This document shows, piece by piece, positions 27,323 to 37,085 of a stretch of DNA of 64,000 nt (position 1 is the first letter of the stretch; each line of letters begins with the position of its first letter). Source of the DNA: an uncultured Granulosicoccaceae bacterium (GTDB taxonomy: Bacteria; Pseudomonadota; Gammaproteobacteria; Granulosicoccales; Granulosicoccaceae); contig CALIHW010000048.1 of assembly GCA_938020525.1 (NCBI GenBank), positions 1 to 64,000 on the forward strand, given 5' to 3'. Position numbers and translations under genes: made by a program. The notes beneath the pieces were generated by a model, which was not told the DNA's origin, made no database searches, and was given only the letters and a program-made list of their open reading frames with translations.

Positions 27323-28015
27323 ATGATCGATTCACTTGCTGACATTAAAGTCTGTGCATTTGATGCATATGGAACACTGTTTAATGTTCACTCTGCGGTT
27401 GGAGCCCATAGAGAAAGGCTGGGCGAACAGGCCGATGGTGTCAGTCTGTTGTGGAGAACTAAGCAGCTCGAATACACCTGGCTGCGAAGTCTAATGCGTG
27501 ATTACGTTGATTTTTGGCAGGTAACCGGTGATGCACTGGATTATGCACTGGATGCGAATGATATAGACAATGCTGAGCTGCGTGACGATTTGATGCAGGC
27601 TTACCTGAAACTCAAAACCTATGACGAAGTAGTGCCAGTACTTTCGGCTCTACAGAGGGAAGAAATCAAAACCGCAGTGCTCAGTAACGGTGCGACACAG
27701 ATGCTTGACGCCGCTAATCGTAGTGCTGGTATAGATGAGTTACTTGATGCGAGTATCAGTGTTGATGAAATCAGGGTCTTCAAACCTGACCCCCGTGTGT
27801 ATGAACTGGTTACCAGTAAATTTTCCGTCGAACCTCAGGAGGTGTTGTTTCAATCCTCTAATGCCTGGGATGCTGCAGGTGCCGCTGCGTTTGGATTCAA
27901 AGTGTTGTGGGTGAACCGGTTCGGTCAACGTCCTGAGAGACTACCAGCGCGACCCGATTACGAGGCAACAGACCTTAATCGTCTGCTTGAGTTGCTTAAG
28001 ATCAACTTTGAATGA
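27323..28015 (+). CDS. Haloacid dehalogenase, type II
   Basis: A 230-residue HAD-superfamily hydrolase. The nucleophile motif VCAFDAYGTLFNVHSAV, the motif II Ser in VLSNGATQML, the Lys in VFKPDPRVYEL and the late FQSSNAWDAAGAAAFGF are those of L-2-haloacid dehalogenase. It removes halide from short 2-haloacids such as those of marine origin; some relatives act on other small substrates. It follows the thioesterase by 65 bases and may be in the same transcript. Confidence 0.9.
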   Translation: MIDSLADIKVCAFDAYGTLFNVHSAVGAHRERLGEQADGVSLLWRTKQLEYTWLRSLMRDYVDFWQVTGDALDYALDANDIDNAELRDDLMQAYLKLKTYDEVVPVLSALQREEIKTAVLSNGATQMLDAANRSAGIDELLDASISVDEIRVFKPDPRVYELVTSKFSVEPQEVLFQSSNAWDAAGAAAFGFKVLWVNRFGQRPERLPARPDYEATDLNRLLELLKINFE

Positions 28016-28355
28016 AGCTTCAGTGGTAGCTCTGCACTGCGTGCAGAGATGTAGCCGGTAGTTTAAGGGCAGATTTAAACGGTGCGGCACCCTTACAGGC
28101 GTGCCACAAGATGATTCCCAATCGCAAGGCAGAACTTGTTTTTGCCTGCATCGTTCCATGGCGCAGAAATTATTGGTCTGCCTACACTCTCGCAGAAGCG
28201 ACCGAGCCACTAGCAGTGCAGGTTGTACAATGTAAAACACTTTGTACGTGTTAACTGTGCACCGATAACAAAGACGTTAACGGCAGCTTTTAACGACTAT
28301 TTACCGGAAACAGACGGTATGGAATTGATGCCAGGTGTCTGGGTGCTAACTGTTG
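28016..28355. other. Convergent gap with a terminator-like hairpin
   Basis: About 340 bases with no supported gene, between convergent dehalogenase and CDGSH genes. A perfect 8-bp hairpin CTCTGCAC-TGC-GTGCAGAG lies at 28030-28048, 14 bases after the dehalogenase stop, without a T tract. A second stem GGCAC/GTGCC follows near 28085. The open frames of the track here are not convincing. Confidence 0.5.
28030..28048 (+). terminator. Hairpin after the dehalogenase gene
   Basis: Perfect 8-bp stem with a 3-base loop directly after the stop codon. No T run follows, so it may be an RNA-stabilising or weak terminator hairpin. Confidence 0.4.
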
Positions 28356-28598
28356 TCAGGTGGTCTTGTGGCTTCCGTCACAGAGTGGTGAGTTGCCGGT
28401 GTTTTTACAGCCGCAGAAGAAAACCCTGCCGCTCTTTTCTGCAGTGTACTTTACTGGTTTGAATTCTGAGCCCTTATGAGAGCCATCGCAAAATGGCTGC
28501 TTTGCGCTTTTGCCACAAGAGCACCAGAAATAGTCTTTGCCTTCTTCGACTTCCATCGGCAGAGGTTGGTTGTTTGGCTGGTTACTTGTATCGCTCAT
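28356..28598 (-). CDS. Tandem CDGSH iron-sulfur protein
   Basis: An 80-residue protein with two complete CDGSH iron-sulfur motifs: CSCGKSAKQPFCDGSH and CGCKNTGNSPLCDGSH. Each binds a 2Fe-2S cluster with three Cys and one His, as in mitoNEET relatives. There is no membrane anchor, so it is a soluble redox or cluster-transfer protein, like the Miner2-type. Its ATG overlaps the stop of the upstream membrane protein gene (ATGA), so the two are coupled. Confidence 0.93.
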   Translation of the reverse strand: MSDTSNQPNNQPLPMEVEEGKDYFWCSCGKSAKQPFCDGSHKGSEFKPVKYTAEKSGRVFFCGCKNTGNSPLCDGSHKTT

Positions 28599-29020
28599 GT
28601 GGTGCTCTCTGCATCGTAAACGTCATTTTCGGGCAGAGCGCCGGGATCTCTTGGTGCTCTGCGGTTGCGGCGGTCAAAGAGGCTTAATTTTCGGGACTTT
28701 GCCAGAAAATACGAGCCTATCATTCCACTAAAAATCCATATGGCAAAGGAGGCTATCGCAATTGACTTTGCTGCAGGGTTTGGCCAGAAAATAAAGGCAA
28801 TCAGAGCACCAACAAATACTGTCCAGAAAGATCCAATTTGCCAGAGAAAATGGCTATACGCATGGGTACCCCGCACACTAGCGAGTTTGCTGTGATTAAT
28901 ATAGGCGCCGATGATAGCTGTGACACCGAATAATATGCCCAGCAGCCACAGGCAGTAGACCAAGCCTGCAGTTCGATGTGCGGTTTCTACTTTGTTAAGT
29001 GACACGTCATGCTCCAACAC
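28595..29020 (-). CDS. Small membrane protein, DUF4870-like
   Basis: A 141-residue inner-membrane protein with three hydrophobic segments (about residues 19-42, 65-80, 88-106). The middle stretch VRGTHAYSHFLWQIGSFW resembles the DRVRGTWLESHFRWQIRTFW signature of a common family of unknown function. The C-terminal tail is charged and cytoplasmic. It is coupled to the CDGSH gene downstream. Confidence 0.75.
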   Translation of the reverse strand: MLEHDVSLNKVETAHRTAGLVYCLWLLGILFGVTAIIGAYINHSKLASVRGTHAYSHFLWQIGSFWTVFVGALIAFIFWPNPAAKSIAIASFAIWIFSGMIGSYFLAKSRKLSLFDRRNRRAPRDPGALPENDVYDAESTT

Positions 29021-29131
29021 AGGTATTTTAGAAAAATGCAGGTCGCACGTATCCTTGTAGCAATTGCCGGAGAAGTTACGCTATATAAGTGTGCAGGTCC
29101 AGTGTTGTCCGCCGGCTACCCTTGCTAGTTG

Positions 29132-30283
29132 TTATGTGCGTTGCAAAGCGCGACTAATTACCAGTCGCTGAATATCAGATGTGCCTTCATAAATCTGGCA
29201 AACCCTGACATCACGGGCAATTCTTTCCACCGGAAAGTCTGTAAGATAACCATATCCGCCGTGAATCTGGATTGCGTCGGAGCAAACCTTCTCGGCCATT
29301 TCACTGGCAAACAGTTTAGCCATCGAGGCCTCTGTCAGGCAGGGCAGACCTTCTTCCCGCAAATACGCAGCACGGTGCACAAGCAGTCTGGCGGCATCTA
29401 TTGAGGTAGCCATGTCTGCCAGTTTGAATGCGACCGCCTGCTGCGAAATGATTGGCATCCCGAACGCCTGTCGTTCTTGTGCATAACTCAATGCGTGTTC
29501 ATATGCGGCACGTGCCATGCCGACAGACTGGGCAGCAATACCGATACGTCCGCCTTCAAGGTTACCAAGCGCTATTGGGTAGCCGTTGCCTTCTTCGCCA
29601 AGTAAGTTATCTGCTGGAATGGTGCAGTTGTTAAAAATTATCTGGCATGTGTCGGATGCACGTTGACCCATCTTTTTCTCGGTGGATGCAACTTCATAAC
29701 CCTGGGTATCGGTTGGCACAATGAAGGCACTGATGCCGCGCTTTCCTGCGGCTTTATCTGTGACTGCAAATACAATTGCGATATCTGCGTTTTTTCCTGA
29801 GGTGATAAATTGTTTTACCCCGTTGATAACATAGTTGCTGCCATTAAGTTCTGCACGTGTAACTAAAGCTGCAGCATCAGAACCAGCCTGAGGTTCAGTA
29901 AGGCAGAATGCACCAAGCATTTGCCCGGTCGCAAGCTTTGGCAGCCACTTGTCTTTTTGTGCGTCTGTGCCAAATTTGTAGATCGGCATACAGGCGACCG
30001 AGTTATGTACGCTCATGATCGTTGAGGATGCTCCATCGCCTGCAGCAATCTCTTCAAGTGCCATCGCATAAGCTACAGTGTCTGTAGCAGAGCCTTGATA
30101 TTCCTCCGGTACCACCATGCCGAGCAATCCGAGTTCCCCCATCGCTTTGATAGCCGAGCGCGGAAATTCGGAGTTTTCATCCCACGTGGCAGCATTGGGA
30201 GCTAGTTGCTCGGTAGCAAACTGGCGCGCCATATCCCGCACCATTATCTGCTCTTCTGTGTAGCTACCCGGGTTGTTGTTCAC
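29132..30283 (-). CDS. Acyl-CoA dehydrogenase
   Basis: A flavoprotein of 383 residues that introduces the alpha-beta double bond in an acyl-CoA. The family motifs are [29 protein letters not shown]-like [15 protein letters not shown], and the catalytic Glu in [13 protein letters not shown] near the C-terminus. The closest class by eye is short/branched-chain acyl-CoA dehydrogenase. Its GTG start shares one base with the TAG stop of the thiolase gene, so it is the last gene of a merR-thiolase-dehydrogenase operon. Confidence 0.93.
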   Translation of the reverse strand: MNNNPGSYTEEQIMVRDMARQFATEQLAPNAATWDENSEFPRSAIKAMGELGLLGMVVPEEYQGSATDTVAYAMALEEIAAGDGASSTIMSVHNSVACMPIYKFGTDAQKDKWLPKLATGQMLGAFCLTEPQAGSDAAALVTRAELNGSNYVINGVKQFITSGKNADIAIVFAVTDKAAGKRGISAFIVPTDTQGYEVASTEKKMGQRASDTCQIIFNNCTIPADNLLGEEGNGYPIALGNLEGGRIGIAAQSVGMARAAYEHALSYAQERQAFGMPIISQQAVAFKLADMATSIDAARLLVHRAAYLREEGLPCLTEASMAKLFASEMAEKVCSDAIQIHGGYGYLTDFPVERIARDVRVCQIYEGTSDIQRLVISRALQRT

Positions 30284-31470
30284 TACACTACCTCGATTGC
30301 CATTGCGGTAGCTTCACCACCACCAATACACAGTGATGCCACGCCGCGTTGCTTGCCCTGGTTTTTTAGAGCGTGTAGTAGAGTAGTGAGAATGCGAGCA
30401 CCTGATGCACCGATCGGGTGCCCTAGAGCACAGGCACCACCGTGGATATTGACTTTGTCTGTCGACAGATCAAGATCGTGGATTGCGGCCATAGTGACCA
30501 CTGCGAATGCTTCGTTAATTTCAAAAAGATCGAAATCACTTTGCGTGCAATTGAGCTTCTCGAACAGGTTTCGCATAGCCTGTACAGGTGCGGTGGTAAA
30601 CCACTGTGGTTCGTGTGCATGCGTTGCATGGCCGAGTATTTTCGCTAAAGGTGTCAATCCACGCGCTTTACATTCACTTTGACGCATCATCACCAGCGCG
30701 GCAGCACCGTCTGAAATAGAGCTGGCATTTGCTGCAGTTACAGTACCGTCTTTGGCAAATGCTGCACGCAGAGTAGGTATCTTCTCAGGCATTGCCTTGT
30801 GTGGTTGTTCGTCATTTTCTACTACTGTATCGCCTTTGCGTGACGTGACAGTGACCGGGGCAACTTCGTTTTTAAAGTCACCGTTATCGATGGCATCTTT
30901 TGCACGTGCAAGAGAGCGCAGTGCGAACTCGTCCTGTGCTTCTCTGCTAAATTTATACTTTGTGGCAGTGTCTTCGGCAAAACAACCCATCAGTTTGCCT
31001 TTGTCATAAGCATCTTCCAATCCGTCAAGGAACATGTGATCTTGTACTTGTCCGTGTCCCATACGCATACCACCACGTGCTTTTGGTAACAGAAAGGGGG
31101 CGTTGGTCATGCTTTCCATGCCGCCGGCAACGGCGACTTTGGCGCTGCCAGCAATTAAAAGATCGTGCGCAAACATCGCGGCTTTCATGCCTGAACCACA
31201 CATCTTGTTAATCGTTGTGCAGTTGGTACCTATAGGCAGGCCGGCACCGAGTGCTGCCTGACGTGCAGGCGCCTGACCCTGACCCGCCGGGAGAACACAA
31301 CCCATAATCACTTCATCTATTGCTTCAGCATCGATACGGCTCTTTTCCAGTGCAGCTGTTATTGCTGTGGTTCCAAGCTGTGCTGCTGTAAGTGCCGAAA
31401 ATGCACCTTGAAAACCGCCGAGCGGAGTACGCATGGCTGCTGTAATTACTATGGGATCATCGTTGTTCAT
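30283..31470 (-). CDS. Acetyl-CoA C-acetyltransferase (thiolase)
   Basis: A thiolase of 395 residues. The acyl-accepting Cys is in [11 protein letters not shown] near residue 89, followed by [17 protein letters not shown] and the second active-site Cys in [15 protein letters not shown]. It condenses or cleaves acetoacetyl-CoA or a related 3-ketoacyl-CoA. Its start overlaps the stop of the MerR regulator gene (ATGA) and its end touches the dehydrogenase start. The tight packing points to one metabolic module, probably short- or branched-chain acyl-CoA breakdown. Confidence 0.95.
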   Translation of the reverse strand: MNNDDPIVITAAMRTPLGGFQGAFSALTAAQLGTTAITAALEKSRIDAEAIDEVIMGCVLPAGQGQAPARQAALGAGLPIGTNCTTINKMCGSGMKAAMFAHDLLIAGSAKVAVAGGMESMTNAPFLLPKARGGMRMGHGQVQDHMFLDGLEDAYDKGKLMGCFAEDTATKYKFSREAQDEFALRSLARAKDAIDNGDFKNEVAPVTVTSRKGDTVVENDEQPHKAMPEKIPTLRAAFAKDGTVTAANASSISDGAAALVMMRQSECKARGLTPLAKILGHATHAHEPQWFTTAPVQAMRNLFEKLNCTQSDFDLFEINEAFAVVTMAAIHDLDLSTDKVNIHGGACALGHPIGASGARILTTLLHALKNQGKQRGVASLCIGGGEATAMAIEVV

Positions 31471-31901
31471 GATGAGGTCTCTTTCTGTGATTGATGGTTT
31501 TGTGATGAATGGTTATCGTTGCAACTGTTGAGAGTTGCCATGTGTGAAACGCAGCGATTCTGGATACGATCAAGATCGGCCAGAGCGGCGTTGATGTCTT
31601 GTTTCTGTCGCAGCAGTTGTTGGCGGCGTTGTTCGATTTTTTTGGCGGTATATTGTAGTTGATCTAGCTCGCCGTCTCCGGCGTCATACATGTTGAGCAC
31701 CGACTTTATTTCTTCCAGCGGCCAGCCCAGCCTTTTGCCTCGCAACAGCAATTTTAGCCGCGTTCGGTCTGCTCGGGAATAAATTCTCCTGCCGCCCTGG
31801 CGGGTCGGACTCAGGAGTTCCTTGTCTTCATAAAACCGGATAGCGCGGGTTGTTATGCCGAATTCCTTGCCGAGCTCTGAAATGCTGTAAGTTTCTTGCA
31901 T
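31467..31901 (-). CDS. MerR family regulator, LiuR-like
   Basis: A 144-residue regulator with an N-terminal winged helix (YSISELGKEFGITTRAIRFYEDKELLSPTRQGGRRIYS) and a coiled-coil dimerisation helix. It matches the LiuR branch, which controls branched-chain amino acid degradation in gammaproteobacteria. The C-terminal tail is His/Ser/Asn-rich. A 24-bp perfect palindrome lies 33 bases upstream of its ATG and is the likely operator, so it should control itself, the thiolase operon and divergent icmF. Confidence 0.9.
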   Translation of the reverse strand: MQETYSISELGKEFGITTRAIRFYEDKELLSPTRQGGRRIYSRADRTRLKLLLRGKRLGWPLEEIKSVLNMYDAGDGELDQLQYTAKKIEQRRQQLLRQKQDINAALADLDRIQNRCVSHMATLNSCNDNHSSQNHQSQKETSS

Positions 31902-31928
31902 ATTTTGCCGCCAAACGTAATATGGGAG

Positions 31929-31957
31929 AGTATATTGACGTTTACGTAAACGTCAAT
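31929..31957 (-). promoter_or_regulatory. LiuR-type operator and promoter between merR and icmF
   Basis: A 24-bp perfect palindrome spans 31934-31957, each half being ATTGACGTTTAC. It resembles known LiuR sites built on TTTACGTAAA. Read on the minus strand, TTGACG can serve as -35 and TATACT (plus strand 31929-31934) as -10 with a 16-base spacer, so the operator covers the promoter of the merR operon. Confidence 0.85.
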
Positions 31958-32038
31958 GCTTGTACCTTCAATGATTTGATCGACCAGGCGCTGAAAATCT
32001 TTTAGTGCCCACCGTAAATAACCTGTGATGGATTCTCT

Positions 32039-35000
32039 ATGGCTAACCAGGCTTCTAAGGTTGTCCCTATAACCGGCGACAACCCTGATATTTCAGTGCG
32101 TTTTGTCACTGCTTCGAGTTTGTTCGACGGTCACGACGCGTCGATTAACATCATGCGCAGGATTTTGCAGGGCGCGGGTGTAGAGGTCATTCACCTGGGC
32201 CACAACCGTTCAGTCGCAGAAATTGTGACGGCTGCCATTCAGGAAGACGTGCAGGGTATTGCGATCAGTTCCTATCAGGGTGGGCACGTTGAGTATTTCA
32301 AGTACATGATAGATATGCTGCAAGAGCAGGGTGCAGATCACATTCAGGTGTTTGGAGGGGGTGGTGGTGTAATTGTTCGTGAAGAAATAGACGACCTGCA
32401 TAACTATGGTGTGGCTCGAATTTATTCTCCGGAGGATGGTCAGCAGATTGGTTTGCAAGGCATGATTGATGACATGCTCGGTCGTTGTCTGTTTAATCCG
32501 GGTGAGAGGGCAGGTAGTGATCTTACTAATCTTGCAGCGGATAATTTTCGCAACCTTTCACCTCTGCTTACGGCCTTGGAGAGTGGTTGTTTTCCGGATG
32601 CACTGCGGGAAAAGTTGCGTACAGATACTGCAGAAGTACCGGTGCTTGGCATCACTGGCACCGGTGGTTCAGGTAAGTCATCTTTAACTGATGAACTGAT
32701 TAGGCGCTTCAGAATTGATCATAATAACCAACTGAAGATTGCCATACTCGCTGTTGACCCTACACGTCGCAAGACAGGTGGTGCATTACTGGGTGATCGT
32801 ATTCGCATGAATGCTATAAATCATCCGAATATTTTTATGCGCTCGATTGCAACCCGCGATGCAGGTGGTGATGTACCGCCTGAGCTTGATGACATGGTCT
32901 TGGCAACACGTCTCGCGGGCTTTGATCTGATTATTATTGAAACACCGGGTATTGGGCAGGGTGATGCAGGTATTGTTTCACATAGTGATGTGTCGCTTTA
33001 TGTGATGACGCCGGAATTCGGTGCGGCGAGTCAGCTGGAAAAAATCGACATGCTCGATGTCGCTGACGTAGTCGCGATAAACAAGTTTGATCGAAAAGGT
33101 GCTGCAGATGCTCTGCGTGATGTTGCCAAGCAGGTGCAGCGAAACCGTGAAGATTTTGCTACACCTCCTGAGCAAATGCCGGTTTATGGCACGATGGCAT
33201 CGCGTTTTAACGATGACGGAGTTAGTGCTCTCTACAATGCAATACTTAAACAATTGCAGGCTAAAGGTTTGTCATCTGCGGGTGGTGCATTAAGTGTAAC
33301 TGACACCCGGCACTCGACAGATGACTCTGTCATTGTGCCTTCGCATCGCAGTCGTTATCTGGCAGAAATTGCAGAGACGGTTCGTGGTTATCATTTGAAG
33401 GCAGATCAGCAGGCAGCGACTGTGCGTGAAAAACAACAGTTGCAATCAGCATTAAAGTTAATGAAAAACGCTGGTGTCACAGTTGACGAAGACGGGATTT
33501 TCGGATTGATCGCGCAACGTGAACAGTCTCTTGATAGTCGTAATGTGAGTCTTCTCAATGAATGGCCGCAGCTGGCTGAACGATATAATAAAGATACTTT
33601 CGAGGTTGAGATTCGAGATCGCAAGATTGTCACCGAATTAAAGCACGAAACCCTGAGTGGTAATCCAATCAGAAAAGTGAGTCTGCCGACATTCAGCGAT
33701 CAGGGTGATTTACTGTATTGGTTACTTCGAGAAAATTTACCCGGTTTTTTTCCGTATACCGCAGGTGTTTTTCCGTTTAAACGTGAAGGTGAAGACCCAA
33801 CACGAATGTTTGCAGGTGAAGGAGATCCTTTCAGAACTAATGCGCGTTTCAAGGCATTGTCTGAACACGCGCCAGCCAAGCGTTTATCGACCGCATTTGA
33901 TTCTGTAACACTTTATGGCAATGACCCGGATCGCAGACCGGATATCTATGGCAAGGTCGGTAACTCTGGTGTTTCAATTGCAACTGTTGAAGATATGCAG
34001 GTGCTATACGACGGCTTTGATTTGTGTGAGCCGACGACATCAGTCTCTATGACTATAAACGGCCCGGCACCAACTATTCTTGCATTCTATTTCAATGCGG
34101 CATTCAGACAGCAACAGAAAAAATTTGAAGATGAAAAAGGTAGAGCACCAAGCAGTGATGAGCGAGTAGAAATTAAAAAATGGACGCTTGCCAATGTGCG
34201 CGGAACCGTTCAGGCAGATATTTTAAAAGAGGACCAGGGTCAGAACACTTGCATCTTTTCAACTGAATTCAGTCTGAAGGTCATGGGTGATATTCAGGAG
34301 TACTTTGTTGAGAATAACGTCCGAAATTTCTACTCTGTTTCTATTTCCGGTTATCACATCGCTGAGGCAGGAGCGAATCCGATAAGTCAGCTGGCTTTTA
34401 CGCTTGCTAACGGGTTTACCTATGTAGAGTCCTATCTTGCTCGTGGTATGCACATCGATGATTTTGCGGCTAATCTTTCGTTCTTTTTTAGCAACGGTAT
34501 GGATCCGGAATACACAGTGATGGGGCGGGTGGCGAGGCGTATCTGGGCTGTCGCGATGCGTGACAAATATGGTGCTAATGAAAGAAGTCAAAAGCTTAAA
34601 TATCACATTCAGACATCTGGCAGATCTTTGCATGCGCAGGAGATGGCATTTAATGATATCAGGACTACTCTACAGGCGCTGATCGCAGTTTATGACAATT
34701 GTAATTCGCTGCATACCAATGCTTATGATGAGGCAGTTACTACGCCAACTGAGGAGTCAGTTCGACGTGCTATTGCAATACAGTTGGTGATTAATCGAGA
34801 GTGGGGATTAGCAAAATGTGAAAACCCTAATCAGGGTGCTTTTGTGATTGATGAATTGACAGATCTGGTTGAGGAGGCAGTGCTTTTAGAGTTTGAACGT
34901 ATTTCTGAACGAGGTGGTGTGCTGGGCGCGATGGAAACCGGATACCAGCGCGGTAAGATCCAGGAAGAATCTATGTTATACGAGCATCGTAAACATGATG

Positions 35001-35299
35001 GTTCTCTGCCTATTATTGGTGTAAATACGTTTGTCAATCCGACTGATACTACCGAGGAACAGGTAATTGAACTTGCTCGTTCGACCAAAGAAGAAAAAGA
35101 AAGTCAGATTGCACGGCTGGAAAAATTTAAACATAAAAACGCATCTGAAGCTGAGGAGGCACTGGAGCGAATAAAGTCTGTCGCTATGTCTAATGGCAAC
35201 GTGTTTGCCGAGTTGGTTGATGCTGTGCAGTACTGCTCTCTTGGTCAGATTACTGATGCGCTATTTGAGGTGGGTGGCGAATACCGGCGAAACATGTAG
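32039..35299 (+). CDS. icmF: Fused isobutyryl-CoA mutase (IcmF)
   Basis: A 1086-residue adenosylcobalamin enzyme that interconverts isobutyryl-CoA and n-butyryl-CoA. Domain order: B12-binding domain first ([13 protein letters not shown] with the cobalt-ligand His, residues about 25-160), then the MeaI-type GTPase chaperone (Walker [13 protein letters not shown] near residue 204, with NKFD for guanine), then the mutase barrel (about 540-1086, [24 protein letters not shown]). This order is unique to IcmF. I did not assign the substrate-selecting residues, so a pivalyl- or isovaleryl-preferring variant remains possible. It is divergent from the LiuR-like operon across a shared operator. Confidence 0.95.
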   Translation: MANQASKVVPITGDNPDISVRFVTASSLFDGHDASINIMRRILQGAGVEVIHLGHNRSVAEIVTAAIQEDVQGIAISSYQGGHVEYFKYMIDMLQEQGADHIQVFGGGGGVIVREEIDDLHNYGVARIYSPEDGQQIGLQGMIDDMLGRCLFNPGERAGSDLTNLAADNFRNLSPLLTALESGCFPDALREKLRTDTAEVPVLGITGTGGSGKSSLTDELIRRFRIDHNNQLKIAILAVDPTRRKTGGALLGDRIRMNAINHPNIFMRSIATRDAGGDVPPELDDMVLATRLAGFDLIIIETPGIGQGDAGIVSHSDVSLYVMTPEFGAASQLEKIDMLDVADVVAINKFDRKGAADALRDVAKQVQRNREDFATPPEQMPVYGTMASRFNDDGVSALYNAILKQLQAKGLSSAGGALSVTDTRHSTDDSVIVPSHRSRYLAEIAETVRGYHLKADQQAATVREKQQLQSALKLMKNAGVTVDEDGIFGLIAQREQSLDSRNVSLLNEWPQLAERYNKDTFEVEIRDRKIVTELKHETLSGNPIRKVSLPTFSDQGDLLYWLLRENLPGFFPYTAGVFPFKREGEDPTRMFAGEGDPFRTNARFKALSEHAPAKRLSTAFDSVTLYGNDPDRRPDIYGKVGNSGVSIATVEDMQVLYDGFDLCEPTTSVSMTINGPAPTILAFYFNAAFRQQQKKFEDEKGRAPSSDERVEIKKWTLANVRGTVQADILKEDQGQNTCIFSTEFSLKVMGDIQEYFVENNVRNFYSVSISGYHIAEAGANPISQLAFTLANGFTYVESYLARGMHIDDFAANLSFFFSNGMDPEYTVMGRVARRIWAVAMRDKYGANERSQKLKYHIQTSGRSLHAQEMAFNDIRTTLQALIAVYDNCNSLHTNAYDEAVTTPTEESVRRAIAIQLVINREWGLAKCENPNQGAFVIDELTDLVEEAVLLEFERISERGGVLGAMETGYQRGKIQEESMLYEHRKHDGSLPIIGVNTFVNPTDTTEEQVIELARSTKEEKESQIARLEKFKHKNASEAEEALERIKSVAMSNGNVFAELVDAVQYCSLGQITDALFEVGGEYRRNM

Positions 35300-35321
35300 G
35301 GCTGGATCATTTTTACATAAC

Positions 35322-35334
35322 TTGACACTGTCAA
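35322..35334. promoter_or_regulatory. Palindrome TTGACA-C-TGTCAA upstream of the SDR gene
   Basis: A 13-base perfect palindrome 23 bases after icmF and 73 bases before the SDR start. Its left half is also a consensus -35 box (TTGACA); a matching -10 is weak (TTATGA, 18-base spacing). It may be an operator for the SDR gene. Confidence 0.45.
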
Positions 35335-35407
35335 TTGTATATTCGTTATGAGCAGTGGTTATATCAGTGCGATCAATTAACCAGCTGAAGGTGGGAGTGA
35401 AGAATCA

Positions 35408-36151
35408 ATGGGTGTTGCAATTATCACAGGGGCAAGTCGTGGTATTGGTGCGGCGACTGCAATTCAAGCTGCGCAAAATGGTTACTCTGTGGTTGTTAAC
35501 TACAGAAGTAATGCGCAAGCCGCGAATGAAGTTGTTGATCAAATTATCTCGTCGGGTGGGACCGCAATTCCGATCGCGGCAGATGTGGGTGTCGAGGCAG
35601 ATGTATTGCAGTTGTTCGAGCAAACATTGTCAAAGTTCGGTCGTCTTGATGCACTGGTGAACAACGCCGGGATTCTGGAGCCGCACATGACTCTTGAATC
35701 GATGACCGTTGAGCGTATAACCCGTGTGCTGAACACTAATGTCATTGGAACGATGCTCTGTGCCCGCGAAGCGGTAAAGTGCATGTCAACCAAAAATAGT
35801 GGTTTTGGAGGTGGTATTGTCAACGTCTCGTCTATTGCTGCCCAGCTTGGCTCGCCGCGTGAGTATGTTGACTATGCAGCTAGCAAAGGCGCAATTGATA
35901 CTTTTACTAAAGGTCTGGCTGGTGAAGTGGCAGATTGCGGCATTCGGGTTAATGCTGTCAGACCTGGTGTTATTTATACCGAGATACACGCATCTGGCGG
36001 TGAACCAGAGCGAGTTGATCGGGTAAAACACAATGTGCCGATGCAACGTGGAGGTACTGCAGAAGAAGTTGCAAGTGCAATCATATGGCTATTATCTGAT
36101 CAAGCTTCTTACACCACTGGTGCTTTGATTGATGTAAGTGGTGGCAGATAA
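35408..36151 (+). CDS. SDR family oxidoreductase
   Basis: A short-chain dehydrogenase of 247 residues. The NAD(P) motif is ITGASRGIGAATA, the structural NNAG is in LVNNAGILEPH, and the catalytic Ser and YxxxK are in VNVSSIAAQLGSPREYVDYAASKGA. NYRSN after the second strand suggests NADP preference. The family includes 3-oxoacyl-ACP reductases and glucose dehydrogenases; the substrate cannot be named. It follows icmF, so a 3-hydroxyacyl substrate is conceivable. Confidence 0.88.
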   Translation: MGVAIITGASRGIGAATAIQAAQNGYSVVVNYRSNAQAANEVVDQIISSGGTAIPIAADVGVEADVLQLFEQTLSKFGRLDALVNNAGILEPHMTLESMTVERITRVLNTNVIGTMLCAREAVKCMSTKNSGFGGGIVNVSSIAAQLGSPREYVDYAASKGAIDTFTKGLAGEVADCGIRVNAVRPGVIYTEIHASGGEPERVDRVKHNVPMQRGGTAEEVASAIIWLLSDQASYTTGALIDVSGGR

Positions 36152-36250
36152 GTATCAATAAGCAAGCTTGTGACGGTATGTAACATTCTCGAGCCAATTA
36201 TGTATGCCTTAGGAAAAGTAATTTTGCTAGGATAAAACCCGTAGAGGCAT

Positions 36251-36721
36251 ATGATGGAGTATTGGATGGAGGATAGTGTTGACGAGCTGCACTCCTTGAT
36301 CAATGTGAAGCTGAATGTAGTGAACGTAAAGCTTAGCCGCCAGATTGGTCAGGCCGTCCAGTCCAAAGCCAATTTGCGTTTGCCCGAGTGGCGCATAATT
36401 TCGCTGCTTTCTTCTGCTGGATCCATGAGTCAGGCAGATATCAGAAGCAACATTGGCATGGATAAGGGGCAAATCAGCAGGACTGTGAAGGCCATGCTCC
36501 AAAACGAACTTTTGCGCTTTGAAGGACAGGATAGCCAGGCTAGAAATGTGCGGCTTTGCCTGACCGAGAAAGGTCATGATGTTCATATGCAGGTCGACTC
36601 AATGATGGAGAAACACAAAGCACAGGTGTTGTCTTTGCTTTCTCCTGATGAAAAACAGGCGTTGTACAACTGCCTGGTTCAGATTGAGAAATCTGTCGAC
36701 AACTGGCGCACGCAAGGTTGA
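36251..36721 (+). CDS. MarR family transcriptional regulator
   Basis: A 156-residue dimeric winged-helix regulator. LRLPEWRIISLLSSAGSMSQADIRSNIGMDKGQISRTVKAML forms the DNA-binding helices and RNVRLCLTEKGHDVHMQV the wing. It lies 99 bases after the SDR gene in the same direction; the SDR gene or the palindrome in front of it is a candidate target. Several in-frame ATGs exist at the start (36251, 36254, 36266). Confidence 0.87.
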   Translation: MMEYWMEDSVDELHSLINVKLNVVNVKLSRQIGQAVQSKANLRLPEWRIISLLSSAGSMSQADIRSNIGMDKGQISRTVKAMLQNELLRFEGQDSQARNVRLCLTEKGHDVHMQVDSMMEKHKAQVLSLLSPDEKQALYNCLVQIEKSVDNWRTQG

Positions 36722-37085
36722 GGGTGCCGGGGAAAAATCCCCAGTTCCCCAAGTAGGCCCCCAAATAGTCCCTAGCAGGCAGTCCCTCAGGTTTAATACC
36801 CAGTATTTCCCCGCTGACGTTGGCCGCTCTGAAAGGCCCGACTCCGCTCAGTGCCTAACTCTTCGAGAGCAGAGAACTCCTTAGTCCGGGTTGGATTCGC
36901 CTTTTGTGTCTGGTAGCTAAAAATATCTCCCGCTGTAACCATTTCAGTGCTGCCGAGGCCTCGCGTTGTAGAAGAGAGCACGGTAATCAATCCCTGGAAA
37001 TGCGATAGTGCGCCGCTCCAGGCGGACAGTTCGTATACGATGTCTGCTACAACATTTTTTGCGAAATTTATATTAGAAAGGCTGT
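36722..37085. other. Gap before the GGDEF-EAL gene
   Basis: About 360 bases with no accepted gene. Immediately after marR, GGGGA-AAA-TCCCC could form a small terminator hairpin. On the minus strand a frame from about 37070 to 36793 is open for roughly 90 codons with protein-like composition (NVVADIVYELSAWSGAL, later EFSALEELGTE), but it has no credible start codon, and it would oppose the next gene's promoter. Confidence 0.35.
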
